A stretch of 64,000 nucleotides of DNA from Spartobacteria bacterium (lineage in GTDB: Bacteria > Verrucomicrobiota > Verrucomicrobiia > Chthoniobacterales > UBA6821), in contig CANIVT010000001.1 in NCBI GenBank assembly GCA_947471565.1, positions 62,001 to 126,000 of the forward strand. Reading direction: 5' to 3'. Made by a program: the position numbers and the translations under genes. Below, piece by piece: positions 8,144 to 20,416 of the stretch (position 1 is its first letter; every line of letters starts with the position of its first letter). The notes under the pieces are model-generated. The model saw nothing but the letters and a program-made list of their open reading frames with translations, ran no database searches and had not been told where the DNA came from.

Positions 8144-9691
8144 ATGGAAAAACAACGCTTTGACGGACTCGGTCTCTCGCAGGAAATTCTCAAGGCCGTG
8201 GCCAAACTGGGCTACGAGGAGGCGACACCAATCCAGTCCGCCGCCATCCCGGTGCTTCTGGAGGGATGTGATCTGGTCGGCCAGTCCCAGACCGGCTCCG
8301 GGAAGACAGCCGCCTTTTCCATCCCGGCGATCGAAAAGGTTGATCCCGATCTGAAGGCCGTTCAGGTACTCGTTCTCTGTCCGACCCGTGAATTGGCCGA
8401 GCAGGTCTGTTCTGAGATTCACCAGCTGACTGCTTTCAAGCGGGGCATTAGTGCCGTGCCGATCTATGGCGGGGCATCCTACGATCGTCAGCTTTTCGAG
8501 CTGCGCAAAGGAACCCAGATCGTGATCGGAACGCCTGGGCGACTCATGGATCACCTGGAGCGTGGCACTCTCAAGCTCGACCAGCTCAAGGTCGTGATCC
8601 TTGACGAGGCTGACCGGATGCTCGACATGGGCTTCCGTGACGACATTGCCAAGATCCTCGAGTCTGCTCCGGAGGATCGGCAAACCGTCTTCTTCTCGGC
8701 GACCCTCTCCCGCGAGATCCGTGACCTGATTAACCGCCATTCGCGCGACCCCCGCACGGTGGCCATCGAGAGAAAAGATGTGGCCGCACCGGCTATCGAT
8801 CAGTGGTTCTACGAGGTGCCGCCGCGCTTCAAGACACAGGCCCTGATCCGATTGGTCGATTTTCACGGATTCCATCTTGGGATCATCTTCTGCAATACCC
8901 AGCGCATGGTGGATGAGCTGGCCGATGCCCTCCTTGCGCAGGGATTCTCCGCCGACCGCCTGCATGGCGGGATCAGTCAGGCCCAGCGCACGCGAGTGAT
9001 GAACAAGTTCCGTAATTCGGAATTCGAGTTTCTCGTCGCCACCGATGTCGCCGCGCGCGGCATCGACGTCGACCACCTCGAGGTGGTCATCAACTACGAT
9101 CTCCCACCCGACCCCGAGGATTATGTTCACCGGATCGGCCGGACCGGCCGTGCGGGACGCAAGGGAATGGCCGCCACTCTTACGAGTGGACGCGATCTCT
9201 TCAAGATCCAGTATCTGGAGAAGTTCACCCGGAGTCAGATCCGTCGTGGCATCATTCCTTCCCCTGAGGAGATCGAGGGGCGCAAATCGGAACAACTCCT
9301 GGGGAAAGTCCGCGGGATTCTGGAAACGGGAAGTTTTACCTCCCAGGAATCCCTCGTGGCATGCCTGCTCGAGGAGGGATTCCAGTCCACCGAGATTTGC
9401 TCCGCACTCTTGGCGATGCTTCTTGGTCAGACTGGAAGCACCGTTGCAACTGCCGCACCCGAGTCACCAAAGTCTCCTGTGCGTGAGAACCATGGCCCGG
9501 CCACGGAGGAGGAACTCGGTGAGTTCGGCGGGCGCCATGCACCCCGACGTCCTGTGCGTGACGAAAAGCCTGCCTTCGCGAAGAAAAAAGGATTCAAGCC
9601 CGGGCCGCAAAAGCCGCAGGGGAAGTCTTTCGAGAAGCCATTCGAGAAACCGTTTAAGAAGTCCTTCAAGAAGCCATTCCGCAAGGGGTAG
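8144..9691 (+). CDS. DEAD-box RNA helicase
   Basis: An ATP-dependent RNA helicase of 515 residues. The Q motif TPIQSAAIP is at about 28-36, motif I SQTGSGKTAAF at 48-58, PTREL near 80, DEAD at 154-157, SAT at 185-187, and HRIGRTGRAGRKG near 327-339. The final 40 residues are a basic low-complexity tail with repeated Lys-Pro-Phe units, likely for RNA binding. It belongs to the RhlE/CsdA/CshA group; the exact orthologue cannot be decided by eye. It converges on gyrB, with a palindromic repeat in the spacer. Confidence 0.93.
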   Translation: MEKQRFDGLGLSQEILKAVAKLGYEEATPIQSAAIPVLLEGCDLVGQSQTGSGKTAAFSIPAIEKVDPDLKAVQVLVLCPTRELAEQVCSEIHQLTAFKRGISAVPIYGGASYDRQLFELRKGTQIVIGTPGRLMDHLERGTLKLDQLKVVILDEADRMLDMGFRDDIAKILESAPEDRQTVFFSATLSREIRDLINRHSRDPRTVAIERKDVAAPAIDQWFYEVPPRFKTQALIRLVDFHGFHLGIIFCNTQRMVDELADALLAQGFSADRLHGGISQAQRTRVMNKFRNSEFEFLVATDVAARGIDVDHLEVVINYDLPPDPEDYVHRIGRTGRAGRKGMAATLTSGRDLFKIQYLEKFTRSQIRRGIIPSPEEIEGRKSEQLLGKVRGILETGSFTSQESLVACLLEEGFQSTEICSALLAMLLGQTGSTVATAAPESPKSPVRENHGPATEEELGEFGGRHAPRRPVRDEKPAFAKKKGFKPGPQKPQGKSFEKPFEKPFKKSFKKPFRKG

Positions 9692-9762
9692 AGGAATCAC
9701 TTGGCACAACTCCGGATTTTCTACGCCACGCCTGCGATCAAGCACCGCTTCAAATTCCCCGA

Positions 9763-9860
9763 GGCTTGGAAATTTGGATGCACGGCTAGGAACGCGAGGG
9801 CAGGCGTAGTAAGCTTACGCCCAGCGAGCAGTAACGCCTCCCCGCACCAAAATCCCAAGC
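9763..9860 (-). repeat. 98-bp extragenic palindromic element, copy B
   Basis: Read on the minus strand it begins GCTTGGGATTTTGG and ends CATCCAAATTTCCAAGCC, like copy A. It begins 7 nt after the gyrB stop codon and in the same orientation as gyrB. The inner part contains GGCGTAGTAAGCTTACGCC, a self-complementary stretch. Confidence 0.8.
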
Positions 9861-9867
9861 TCTACGC

Positions 9868-12733
<2,866 letters not shown>

Positions 12734-14131
12734 ATGAAGGAATTCGACTTCGCGGTGATCGGCGGGGGGAGTGGGGGATATGCCGCCGCCCGGACCGCCG
12801 CCTCGCTCGGCCTCTCGACCGTGGTGATCGAGGGGGGCGAAAAGGTCGGTGGGCTCTGCATCCTGAGAGGGTGCATGCCGAGCAAGACGCTTATTGAGTC
12901 CGCTAACCGCTACCGGACCCTCCGCCATGCCTCCGAGTTTGGCCTGCGTGCCGAGGGGATCGGATTCGATGCCTCCGCGATCCTGGCCCGTAAGGATCGG
13001 CTGATCGCCGAGTTTGCAGACTACCGCCGAGAGCAACTGGAGGGAGGGCGCTTCGAGTTCATCCGGGGTCATGCCGAGTTCCTTGATCCCCATTGCCTCC
13101 GCATTGCTCTGCGGGGGGGCGGTGAGAAAATCATCGGCCTCAAGAGCGGTTGTATTGCCACGGGGTCGGTGATCAACCGGCCTCCGGTGCCCGGAATCGA
13201 GCTCTGCCTGACCAGTGACGATTTGTTGGAACTAGCCGTGATTCCGGCCTCCGCCTTGGTGCTGGGAGGTGGTCCTGTCGCGCTCGAGATGGCGCACTAT
13301 CTCGAGGCGCTCGGCTCCAAGGTGACGATTCTTCAGCGCAACACCCAGCTCCTCACTGGAAGCGACCACGATGTCGCCGAGGCCATGGCGGAGGGATTCC
13401 GCAGACGCGGGATCGGGGTGCTGTGCGGCACGAGGCTTCATGCAATTGAGCGCTATGCCGACGGGATGAACGTCCGTTTCGAGCAGGGTAATGGGGAACT
13501 TTCCGTAAAGGCCTCGGTCGTGGTGAATGCCCTCGGTCGACGACCCGCCCTGACCGGACTTGCGTTGGACAAGGCCGGGGTCGCCCTCGAGGGCCCCGCC
13601 ATCTGCACTGATCTCGAGCAGCGCACCACGGCGCGGCATCTCTTTGCAGCAGGGGATTGCTGCGGTCCCTATGAGGTGGTCCATATCGCCGTCTCGCAGG
13701 GGGAAACCGCGGCTAAGAACGCAGCTGTACTCTTGAAGGGAGGGTCAGTGGTCTCGCTCGATTACCGGTTGAAGCTCTTTGCCTGCTTTGCTGAGCCCCA
13801 GATGGCTTCCTGTGGCATGGGGGAGCAGGAGGCTAGGGAAGCCGGACACGACGTGGTAACGGCCTCTTATCCGTTCAATGATCATGGCAAATCACTCGTC
13901 AAGGGAGAGACGGATGGATTCGTGAAGTTGATCGCCGATGCAAAGACAGGACTCATTCTGGGCGGTGCCGTCGTCGGCCCCGAGGCCTCGGAACTCATCC
14001 ACGAGATTGTCGTGGCAATGGCCTTCCACGCGACGGCTGGGCAACTCTCCCTCGTCCCCCATTACCACCCGACCCTCAGCGAGATCTGGACCTATCCTGC
14101 GGAAGAGATCGCCGAAAAGCTGAAGGCTTGA
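12734..14131 (+). CDS. Dihydrolipoamide dehydrogenase-like FAD oxidoreductase
   Basis: A class I pyridine nucleotide-disulfide oxidoreductase of 465 residues. The FAD loop AVIGGGSGGYAAARTAASLG is at the N-terminus, followed by the redox pair C42/C47 in GGLCILRGCMPSKT. The NAD(P) loop is VLGGGPVALEMAHYLEALG, the second FAD motif is LFAAGDC, and the C-terminal HYHPTLSE supplies the His/Glu proton relay of the partner subunit. The family includes lipoamide dehydrogenase, mercuric reductase and glutathione reductase. No 2-oxo acid dehydrogenase genes sit nearby, so the substrate is open. I start at 12734; the longer frame translates a spacer repeat. Confidence 0.85.
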   Translation: MKEFDFAVIGGGSGGYAAARTAASLGLSTVVIEGGEKVGGLCILRGCMPSKTLIESANRYRTLRHASEFGLRAEGIGFDASAILARKDRLIAEFADYRREQLEGGRFEFIRGHAEFLDPHCLRIALRGGGEKIIGLKSGCIATGSVINRPPVPGIELCLTSDDLLELAVIPASALVLGGGPVALEMAHYLEALGSKVTILQRNTQLLTGSDHDVAEAMAEGFRRRGIGVLCGTRLHAIERYADGMNVRFEQGNGELSVKASVVVNALGRRPALTGLALDKAGVALEGPAICTDLEQRTTARHLFAAGDCCGPYEVVHIAVSQGETAAKNAAVLLKGGSVVSLDYRLKLFACFAEPQMASCGMGEQEAREAGHDVVTASYPFNDHGKSLVKGETDGFVKLIADAKTGLILGGAVVGPEASELIHEIVVAMAFHATAGQLSLVPHYHPTLSEIWTYPAEEIAEKLKA

Positions 14132-14365
14132 GGCAATCTCGGAGAACCAAGAGGCTGGGAAGCCGCGCGGAAGACTGCCGGAGGTATCCCTTCAGGGGTG
14201 GCACGGCTTCTCGGGAGAGAAGTGCCATCAACCAAGCGGTTGGAAAGCCGCGCGGAAGACTATGACTAGTCAAAGCCCGGAGGGCGTCCGCCTATGCAGA
14301 TCGCCGGGAGACGGTTGGCGTTAAACTGCCGAGAGGCAGATGGCCTGAGCGGTTGATTGGTCAGC
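14132..14365. repeat. Spacer with a 19-bp direct repeat
   Basis: The spacer between two convergent genes. The stretch GGAAGCCGCGCGGAAGACT occurs at about 14158-14176 and again, with one A/G change near its start, at 14243-14261. Each copy is centred on the self-complementary CCGCGCGG. No ORF or known RNA is recognised. Confidence 0.5.
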
Positions 14366-15001
14366 TTAGTTAGCCGCCTGCCTAGGTGGCTGCAGTCTGA
14401 TGCCAGCTGCCTGAGCGGAGAGTGAGAGGGGGTACTGGTTGGCGATCGCCTGCAGGATGCGCTTTGCTTCCTCTGACCTGCCATCTTGGGCAAGGAGTCG
14501 GAATTGGGAGAAGAGGGCAAAGGGGGCGCCGTAAGACTGGGGATTAGCGGCCGCCGCCTGCTGGTAGTAATTGAGTGCTTCGGCTGGCTTACCGGCGACC
14601 CGTGCGTTGGAGGCACGTCCGATCATGCCGGAAACGGCGATCGGGCTGCGGGGGAAGGATTCCGAAAAACGCGAATAGAGGGAGTCGGACTCTTCGATCT
14701 TGCCGGCATCGCGCAGGGATGAAGCCAGTAGGAGCATGGCGTCGGCAGCAGCGGCAGAGTTGGGATACTTGGAGATGACGTCGTTCCATCCCGCGGCGTC
14801 GGTGGCTCCTGCAAGGGCCTGCTCCGAGGCGATTCGGGACGCCTGACGCGACACGGTCACGCCAAGTGCAATCAATGCGATGACGATGATCCCGGCAATC
14901 CCAGCCAAGACCGTGCCACGGTGGTTGATCCAGAGCAGTTCGATAGCGGAGGGAGGAGCGATTTCCAGATCGGCTTCGGGTGGGGTGAAGGGAGAGGACA
15001 T
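14366..15001 (-). CDS. Membrane-anchored TPR protein (YfgM-like)
   Basis: A 211-residue protein with one membrane helix near 28-50 (VLAGIAGIIVIALIALGV) after a short cytoplasmic N-terminus. The rest is alpha-helical with TPR-like repeats, for example YPNSAAAADAMLLLASSLRDAGK and GKPAEALNYYQQAAAANPQ. This layout matches YfgM-type proteins, which act in the periplasm near the SecYEG translocon, but here the link is by architecture only. It is monocistronic. Heptamer repeats lie in its leader (15013-15041). Confidence 0.7.
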   Translation of the reverse strand: MSSPFTPPEADLEIAPPSAIELLWINHRGTVLAGIAGIIVIALIALGVTVSRQASRIASEQALAGATDAAGWNDVISKYPNSAAAADAMLLLASSLRDAGKIEESDSLYSRFSESFPRSPIAVSGMIGRASNARVAGKPAEALNYYQQAAAANPQSYGAPFALFSQFRLLAQDGRSEEAKRILQAIANQYPLSLSAQAAGIRLQPPRQAAN

Positions 15002-15012
15002 GGTTGGGGAAA

Positions 15013-15041
15013 AGGATGAAGGATGAATTATGAATGATGAA
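15013..15041. repeat. Heptamer tandem repeat (GGATGAA type)
   Basis: Four imperfect 7-bp units (GGATGAA, GGATGAA, TTATGAA, TGATGAA) just upstream of the TPR gene start. The same type occurs at 50921-51003 and 57614-57643. Confidence 0.6.
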
Positions 15042-15159
15042 AGCAGGGAAAAGAAAACCTCAAATCATCCGCAAGGGCGCAAAAGGCATGATTTTTATCT
15101 GAACCTAACTATCTAACAGTCTTCAGTCTAACAGCCTCGGTTGGCCTTTCTGGCCAACC

Positions 15160-16122
15160 TCAGCCTCCCACCTGAGCGCGGGCCTCCTCGGCGAGGGCCG
15201 TGCTGAGGTAGCGCTCGCCGGTGGAGCAGCCGATGGTGACGATGAGCTTGCCGGCATTCTCGGGACGCTTGGCGAGTTCGATTGCGGCGTGGACGTTTGC
15301 GCCTGTGCTGATGCCAACAAGAATACCCTCCTCCTTGGCGATGCGGCGTGCCATGGCGAAGGCATCGTCATTCGTGACAGTGACGACCTCGTCGACGATA
15401 TCGAGGTGGAGGTTGCCAGGAACGAATCCGGCTCCGGTGCCCTGAATCTTGTGGGGACCTGGCTTCACGGGCTCACCAGCGCGGGTCTGCGAAATGACGG
15501 GTGAGTCCTTCGGCTCCACGGCCACGGCCTTGAATCCGGGCTTGCGCTTCTTGATCACCTCGCTGACGCCGGTGATGGTTCCGCCGGTGCCGACAGCCGA
15601 GACGAGGATGTCGACCTTGCCGTCGGTGTCCGCCCAGATCTCCTCGGCGGTGGTCTTGGAGTGGACCGCGGGATTGGCGCCGTTGTTGAACTGCTGGGGA
15701 ATCCAGGAGTCGGGAGTCTCCTTGTGGAGCTGCTCCGCGCGTGCGATCGCGCCTTTCATTCCCTCGGATCCGGGAGTCAGGACGAGCTGGGCACCGAGGA
15801 GGGCGAGCAGGGTGCGTCGCTCCACGCTCATCGTCTCGGGCATGGTTAGAATGAGTTTATAGCCCTTGGCGGCGGCAACGAACGCAAGCGCGATGCCGGT
15901 ATTTCCACTGGTCGGCTCGATGATTGTCGTGCCGGGCTTCAGCACGCCCTTGGCCTCGGCATCCTCGATCATGGCAGCACCGATACGGTCCTTGACGCTG
16001 CCGAGAGGATTAAAGAACTCGCACTTCAGCGCGATGGTGGCGGGAAGACCTGCGGTCACACGGTTGAGGCGGACGAGCGGCGTGCGCCCGATGGTGTCGA
16101 CGATGGAGTTGTGGATAGGCAT
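15160..16122 (-). CDS. cysK: Cysteine synthase (O-acetylserine sulfhydrylase)
   Basis: A PLP enzyme that makes cysteine from O-acetylserine and sulfide, the last step of sulfate assimilation. Of 320 residues, the PLP lysine is K44 in NPLGSVKDR, and the O-acetylserine-binding loop is [11 protein letters not shown]. The glycine-rich phosphate loop GTGGTITG and the C-terminal SGANVHAA-type region are present. I start at the ATG at 16122; the upstream frame runs into the tRNA-Leu gene. Its substrate partner CysE is 8 kb away in the sulfur island. No copy of the island's 17-bp operator is seen upstream. Confidence 0.94.
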   Translation of the reverse strand: MPIHNSIVDTIGRTPLVRLNRVTAGLPATIALKCEFFNPLGSVKDRIGAAMIEDAEAKGVLKPGTTIIEPTSGNTGIALAFVAAAKGYKLILTMPETMSVERRTLLALLGAQLVLTPGSEGMKGAIARAEQLHKETPDSWIPQQFNNGANPAVHSKTTAEEIWADTDGKVDILVSAVGTGGTITGVSEVIKKRKPGFKAVAVEPKDSPVISQTRAGEPVKPGPHKIQGTGAGFVPGNLHLDIVDEVVTVTNDDAFAMARRIAKEEGILVGISTGANVHAAIELAKRPENAGKLIVTIGCSTGERYLSTALAEEARAQVGG

Positions 16123-16206
16123 GACTCGAAGGGTGAATTGGTGAATGAATCTCGCAGAATGACTACTGGATGAGTCGGGATTTGTCGATTCTCTAATTGG
16201 GGGAAA

Positions 16207-16288
16207 TGCTCGAAGAGGGACTTGAACCCACACTCCTTTCGGAACCAGATCCTAAGTCTGGCGCGTCTGCCAATTTCGCCATTCGAGC
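16207..16288 (-). tRNA. tRNA-Leu (anticodon UAG)
   Basis: An 82-nt cloverleaf. The acceptor stem GCTCGAA pairs with TTCGAGC, the anticodon stem is CCAGA/TCTGG around loop CTTAGGA (UAG), there is a long variable arm TTCCGAAAGGAG and a T-loop TTCAAGT. The T-stem has one T:T mismatch. The discriminator is A and the CCA end is not encoded. It lies 84 bp upstream of cysK, same strand. Confidence 0.93.
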
Positions 16289-16453
16289 GGCTTGAATAAC
16301 CTGTCCGAGTTACCCTCTTGGCTCAAGGACCTTTTATCGAAGAGTTACGAGGTCGTGCCAATAGGTCTTAGTTCTGGAGCCATCTCTGTGTAACGAGATA
16401 TTGGAGGGATTTTTCTCAAAAGTTGATCTTTTCTTTTCGGATTTCCTCCAACT

Positions 16454-16795
16454 TCACAACCTAGAGGCTAATAATTCCTGACGGGATGGATTTTTATGCG
16501 GAAGATGATCAGGCGTAATTTTCACGGTTGTGCCTACGGGCAATGAGTCGGCAAGGGTGGCAACATCTTTGGATCGCATGCGGATACAGCCGTAGCTGAC
16601 GGGTTTGCCCAGCTGGTTTTCCTGCGGGGTTCCGTGGATGTAGATGCATCGGGAGAAGGCATGGCGGTTCTGCGCTTCCTGACCATCGAGCCAGAGGATT
16701 CGCGTTACGATCGGGTCGCGTCCTGGAGCATTCGGTGGAAGCACCTCGCCCGTCGGGACTCTCGTCTTGAAGACAGTGCCAAGTCGGCATCCCTT
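16454..16795 (-). pseudogene. L,D-transpeptidase (YkuD) fragment lacking its N-terminal half
   Basis: The C-terminal part of a peptidoglycan L,D-transpeptidase. It includes VFKTRVPTGEVLPPNAPG, the catalytic His in YIHGTPQ and the catalytic Cys in SYGCIRMRSKDV. The start of the domain, which should carry the first YkuD strands and a signal peptide, is missing. Upstream of about 16795 the frame runs antisense through a different gene fragment. The frame stays open to 16897 by chance. It is likely non-functional because export and the fold core are lost. Confidence 0.75.
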
Positions 16796-16799
16796 ACTG

Positions 16800-17039
16800 A
16801 GCGGAGCGGTAAGGATCCTGCAGGATGCTCTGGGATTACCGGCCGATGGGATTGCTGGACCACGGACCAAGTCCGCTCTGCAAGAAGCAGAGGCCAATCC
16901 GGAGAAATTGCTCGGCGATCTGCGATCCGCCCGGGAGCGCTACGAGCGTCGAACGCGTGACGAGTCATCTCCATTTTGGAAAGGGCTCTCCAACCGCTGG
17001 GACCGCCAGCATGAGGACAGCCGCTCGATGTTGACGTGA
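16800..17039 (+). pseudogene. Peptidoglycan-binding C-terminal fragment of a GH108-type lysozyme
   Basis: The frame reads GAVRILQDALGLPADGIAGP and continues with a helical RSARERYERRTRDE stretch and FWKGLSNRWD. This is the pattern of the C-terminal peptidoglycan-binding domain that follows the catalytic domain in GH108 endolysins. No catalytic domain precedes it, because the sequence to the left belongs to the oppositely oriented L,D-transpeptidase fragment. The frame is open from a TTG at 16767. I consider it a remnant; a small free-standing binding protein is less likely. Confidence 0.6.
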
Positions 17040-17169
17040 CGGCTTGGAAGCAGGAGCCAATTTGCCGCGTTTAGACGAGGAGTTCGAGATGAATTTTCCC
17101 TTCACTTTTCATGCGTTTGATTCCTAGCTTATAGTTCCCAACCACCAGATCCCATCCCCCAAAAAAACC

Positions 17170-18576
17170 ATGACCAAATTCCTCGCGATGTTCCGTTCTC
17201 AGGACGGCAAGAACTACCTCGGCACCTTCGCCCTGGTGACGACCCTCTTTTTCCTCTGGGCCTTCTGCAATTCCATGATCGACACCATGGACAAGCATTT
17301 CCAGGACCTGCTGCATCTGACGCGTTCGCAGTCTGCCTGGGTGCAGTTTGCGCACTATCTCGGTTATTTCCTGATCGCCTTGCCGGCCGGATGGATCGCC
17401 CAGAAGCTGGGTTATCGCAAGGGAATCATCACGGGTCTTCTGCTAGTCTCGCTTGGGGGATTCTGGTTCATCCCTGCGACCCACATCGCGCAGTTCTGGG
17501 CCTTCCTGCTGGGTGTCTGCATCGTGGCCATGGGGCTGACCTTCCTCGAGACGATCGCCAATCCCTACACGACCGTGTTGGGTGACAAGAGATACGCCGC
17601 ATCTCGCATCAACCTCGCTCAGTCGTTCAACGGCCTTGGGTGGCCCCTCGGTCCGATTGTCGGGGGCATGTTCTTCTATTCGGAGAGTGGGAGTGCCGAG
17701 GCCGCGAACCAGACCCTTTACATCCCGTATCTAGGCATTGCGATCTTCGTGCTAATCATTGCGGCCCTTTTCATGATCGTTCCGCTTCCGGAACTCGACA
17801 CGGAAGATGCCTACGGTGCTGATGCAGATGCTGGTATGGAACCTGCAAAGTCTATCTGGAAGCACCTTCACTTTCCGGGAGCCGTCGCGGCCCAGTTCTT
17901 CTATGTGGCGGCTCAGGCCGGGATCTTCAGCTTCTTCATCAACTATATCGTGTCCGACACGCCCGCCGTTCCGGAATGTCTGCGTGGCTCTTTCCTGATC
18001 GGCGGTGCCAAGGGGATTCATGAACAGGCAGGAGGATTGGCTTTCTTCAGTGACAAGGGTGCCACAAGCCTTCTGAGCGCTGCGTTTCTCTTTTTCGTGG
18101 CGGGTCGCTTCACGGGAGCCTGGCTTCTGAGCATCGTGCGCCCGCATGTCCTGCTCGGTGTGTACTCACTCATTAGCGCTGTCCTGATGGGAGTCATCCT
18201 CCTGAAATTGGGTTGGATCTCGGTCGCGGCTCTTTTCCTGACCTTCTTCTTCCTCTCTGTTGGTTTTCCCACGATTTTCGCACTCGGAATCTGGGGGCTC
18301 GGCAAACGGGCAAAGATCGCCTCGGCCTATATCGTCATGGCCATCATGGGCGGAGCGATCATGCCGAAGCTCATGGGATGGCTCAGCGATACCTATGGCG
18401 TGATCTCGGGTTGGTACGGCCGCGTTCAAGAGTCCGGACACAACGATCAACTCATGACGCCCGGATTCGCCATGCCCCTCGTGTGCTTCCTCCTGATCGC
18501 GCTCTACGCCTTTAACTGGGCCCGCCTGAGCGGAAACTCAGGAGAGGAAGTCGCCATCAAGACAAGCGGGCACTGA
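17170..18576 (+). CDS. FucP-type sugar:H+ symporter (MFS)
   Basis: A major facilitator permease of 468 residues with about twelve hydrophobic segments. The FucP/GluP family features are LFFLWAFCNSMIDTMDKHFQ at the first helix, AHYLGYFLIALPAGW, LGYRKGIITGL, and FLETIANPYTTVLGD. Substrates in the family include L-fucose, glucose, galactose and N-acetylglucosamine, and cannot be told apart here. It stands alone between the deletion scar and the cys cluster, with no sugar-catabolic gene next to it. Confidence 0.87.
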   Translation: MTKFLAMFRSQDGKNYLGTFALVTTLFFLWAFCNSMIDTMDKHFQDLLHLTRSQSAWVQFAHYLGYFLIALPAGWIAQKLGYRKGIITGLLLVSLGGFWFIPATHIAQFWAFLLGVCIVAMGLTFLETIANPYTTVLGDKRYAASRINLAQSFNGLGWPLGPIVGGMFFYSESGSAEAANQTLYIPYLGIAIFVLIIAALFMIVPLPELDTEDAYGADADAGMEPAKSIWKHLHFPGAVAAQFFYVAAQAGIFSFFINYIVSDTPAVPECLRGSFLIGGAKGIHEQAGGLAFFSDKGATSLLSAAFLFFVAGRFTGAWLLSIVRPHVLLGVYSLISAVLMGVILLKLGWISVAALFLTFFFLSVGFPTIFALGIWGLGKRAKIASAYIVMAIMGGAIMPKLMGWLSDTYGVISGWYGRVQESGHNDQLMTPGFAMPLVCFLLIALYAFNWARLSGNSGEEVAIKTSGH

Positions 18577-18642
18577 AGCCTCGCGTGTCCCAGGCAAAGT
18601 GGTGACGGGTGCTTCGCACCGCCCTTTCCTGAGGCGCCCGGA

Positions 18643-19368
18643 TCAGATATGGAGCGCCAGGAAGTCGCGCACGAAGGTGTTTCCCGCTCCTGACTTGATC
18701 TCCTCGGGGGTGCCGATCTGCTGGATCATCCCCTTGTCGATGATCACAACACGGTCGGCCACCTCGAAGGCCTCCTCCTGATCATGCGTGACGAAGAGGC
18801 TGGTGAGGTGCGTCTTTTCATGGAACTCGGCTAGCCAGCGGCGTAGTTCGCGACGGACCTTGGCATCAAGCGCACCGAACGGCTCGTCGAGCAGCAGAAC
18901 GCGTGGTTCGACCGCGAGGGCTCGCGCAAAGGCGACACGCTGGCGCTGTCCTCCTGAGAGCTGTGATGGAAAACGGTTGGCCAGATCAGGCAACTGGATC
19001 GTCTCCAGCAGCGAGGTGACACGTTCCTGGATCTTTTCCCCGGAGAGCCTTCTGGACCGGGGGGCGACGCGGAGCCCAAAAGCGATATTCTCAAAGATCG
19101 TCATGTGGTTGAAGAGGGCATAGCTCTGAAAAACAAAGCCTGCCTTGCGCTCGTTGGCACTCTTCCCCGTGACGTTGTCACCGTGGAAATGGATCTCCCC
19201 GGCATCCGCAAACTCAAGCCCTGCAATGATACGCAGTAGAGTGGTTTTTCCCGATCCGCTTGGTCCGAGAAAAGCGACCATTTCACCGGTCTCGATGCGG
19301 AGACTCACGTCACTGACAGCCGGAAAGGCGCCGAAACTCTTGCTTACGGATTGGATCTCGATGCTCAT
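18643..19368 (-). CDS. cysA: Sulfate/thiosulfate ABC transporter ATPase
   Basis: The ATPase that powers sulfate import with CysT and CysW. Of 241 residues, Walker A is [11 protein letters not shown], the signature is [15 protein letters not shown], Walker B is [12 protein letters not shown] and the switch His is in [11 protein letters not shown]. coli CysA has about 365 residues; the C-terminal regulatory domain is absent here, so the gene ends soon after the nucleotide-binding domain. It follows cysW after a spacer rich in GTTAAAAA repeats. The sulfate assignment rests on its neighbours. Confidence 0.88.
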   Translation of the reverse strand: MSIEIQSVSKSFGAFPAVSDVSLRIETGEMVAFLGPSGSGKTTLLRIIAGLEFADAGEIHFHGDNVTGKSANERKAGFVFQSYALFNHMTIFENIAFGLRVAPRSRRLSGEKIQERVTSLLETIQLPDLANRFPSQLSGGQRQRVAFARALAVEPRVLLLDEPFGALDAKVRRELRRWLAEFHEKTHLTSLFVTHDQEEAFEVADRVVIIDKGMIQQIGTPEEIKSGAGNTFVRDFLALHI

Positions 19369-19385
19369 CGGGGAAAGGTGGAAGG

Positions 19386-19425
19386 GTAAAAAAAAGTTAA
19401 AAAGTTAAAAAGTTAAAAGAGTGAA
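19386..19425. repeat. GTTAAAAA octamer repeat tract
   Basis: Three to four copies of GTTAAAAA in the leader between cysW and cysA. Related tracts occur at 32671-32705, 33701-33741, 34198-34232, 46495-46585 and 52191-52230, always in spacers. Confidence 0.7.
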
Positions 19426-19473
19426 AGGTGGGGATTGTAACAGTTCAACGTTTCACATTTTAACTTCAACCCG

Positions 19474-20406
19474 TCAGGCAGCGGATGGGGGCTCGATTGT
19501 TGTTTCCAAGGTGACGCGTCGGCTCGCTTCGAGCTGTCTGGCGTTCTCAAACTCGGTGAGGGTTTTTAGGACGAGAGTGAGGAGGGCGAGCAGAGCCAGG
19601 GCAGCGGCCACTGCAAAGGCCTGGGGAAACAGGTAGTCGTTGTAAAGTCGCTCGATTTCCAGAGGCATGGTGTTTGTCTTTCCGCTGATCTTGGCGGAGA
19701 CCACGCTGACCGCGCCGAATTCGCCCATGGCTCTGGCATTGCAGAGGATGACGCCGTAGAAGAGTCCCCAGCGGATCTTGGGAAGCGTGATGCGACGCAG
19801 AATCTGAAATCCCCCGGCTCCGAGAGTGAGGGCCGCCTCTTCCTCTTCCACTCCCTGCGCCTGCATGAGCGGGATGAGGCTGCGTGCGACAAAGGGAAAG
19901 GTCACAAAGGTCGTGGCCATGACCATGCCCGGCAGTGCGAAGATGATCCTGATATCGTGGGCTGACAGCCACGGGCCGAAGTATCCGCGCCGCCCGTAGA
20001 GCAGGACGTAGATGAGACCTCCAATGACGGGGGAAACCCAGAGGGGGAGGTCGATGAGTGCCATCAGAAGAGCTCTCCCCGTGAAGCGGTAACGGGTAAC
20101 GGCCCATGCTGCCGCGATGCCGAAGGCCGTGTTGGCTGGTACGGCGATCAGCGCCACCACAAGGGTCATTTGAACCGAATGGAGGATATCATGATCGGTG
20201 AATGCTTGGATCAGGACGCCGGAGCCCTTGGCAAGCGCTCCTTGGAACACAACGGCCAGCGGCAGAAAAAGAAACAGGGCGAAGAATCCAAGCACGATCC
20301 CGATGAGGGTTCTGCGGACCCAGCGCGGTTCCGCAGTCGCGCGCACGGCGTTATCTGCACGCCGGTCGCTGCCTGGGGGGTTGCGGAAGTCGATGAAGCT
20401 GGCCAT
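19474..20406 (-). CDS. cysW: Sulfate ABC transporter permease CysW
   Basis: An inner-membrane permease of the CysTW heterodimer, 310 residues. About six hydrophobic helices follow a 30-residue charged N-terminus. The ABC permease coupling loop is seen in EEEEAALTLGAGGFQILRRI, with the family motif GAVSVVSAKISGKTNTMPLE near the C-terminus, typical of CysW. It starts 10 nt after cysT and precedes cysA. The operon order here is cysP, M14-like hydrolase, cysT, cysW, cysA. Confidence 0.92.
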   Translation of the reverse strand: MASFIDFRNPPGSDRRADNAVRATAEPRWVRRTLIGIVLGFFALFLFLPLAVVFQGALAKGSGVLIQAFTDHDILHSVQMTLVVALIAVPANTAFGIAAAWAVTRYRFTGRALLMALIDLPLWVSPVIGGLIYVLLYGRRGYFGPWLSAHDIRIIFALPGMVMATTFVTFPFVARSLIPLMQAQGVEEEEAALTLGAGGFQILRRITLPKIRWGLFYGVILCNARAMGEFGAVSVVSAKISGKTNTMPLEIERLYNDYLFPQAFAVAAALALLALLTLVLKTLTEFENARQLEASRRVTLETTIEPPSAA

Positions 20407-20416
20407 TGGAACAGGA

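Noticed and set aside
19386-19425. GTTAAAAA tract as a CRISPR-like array
   Set aside because: Units are only 8 bp, contiguous and without spacers; no cas genes in the window.
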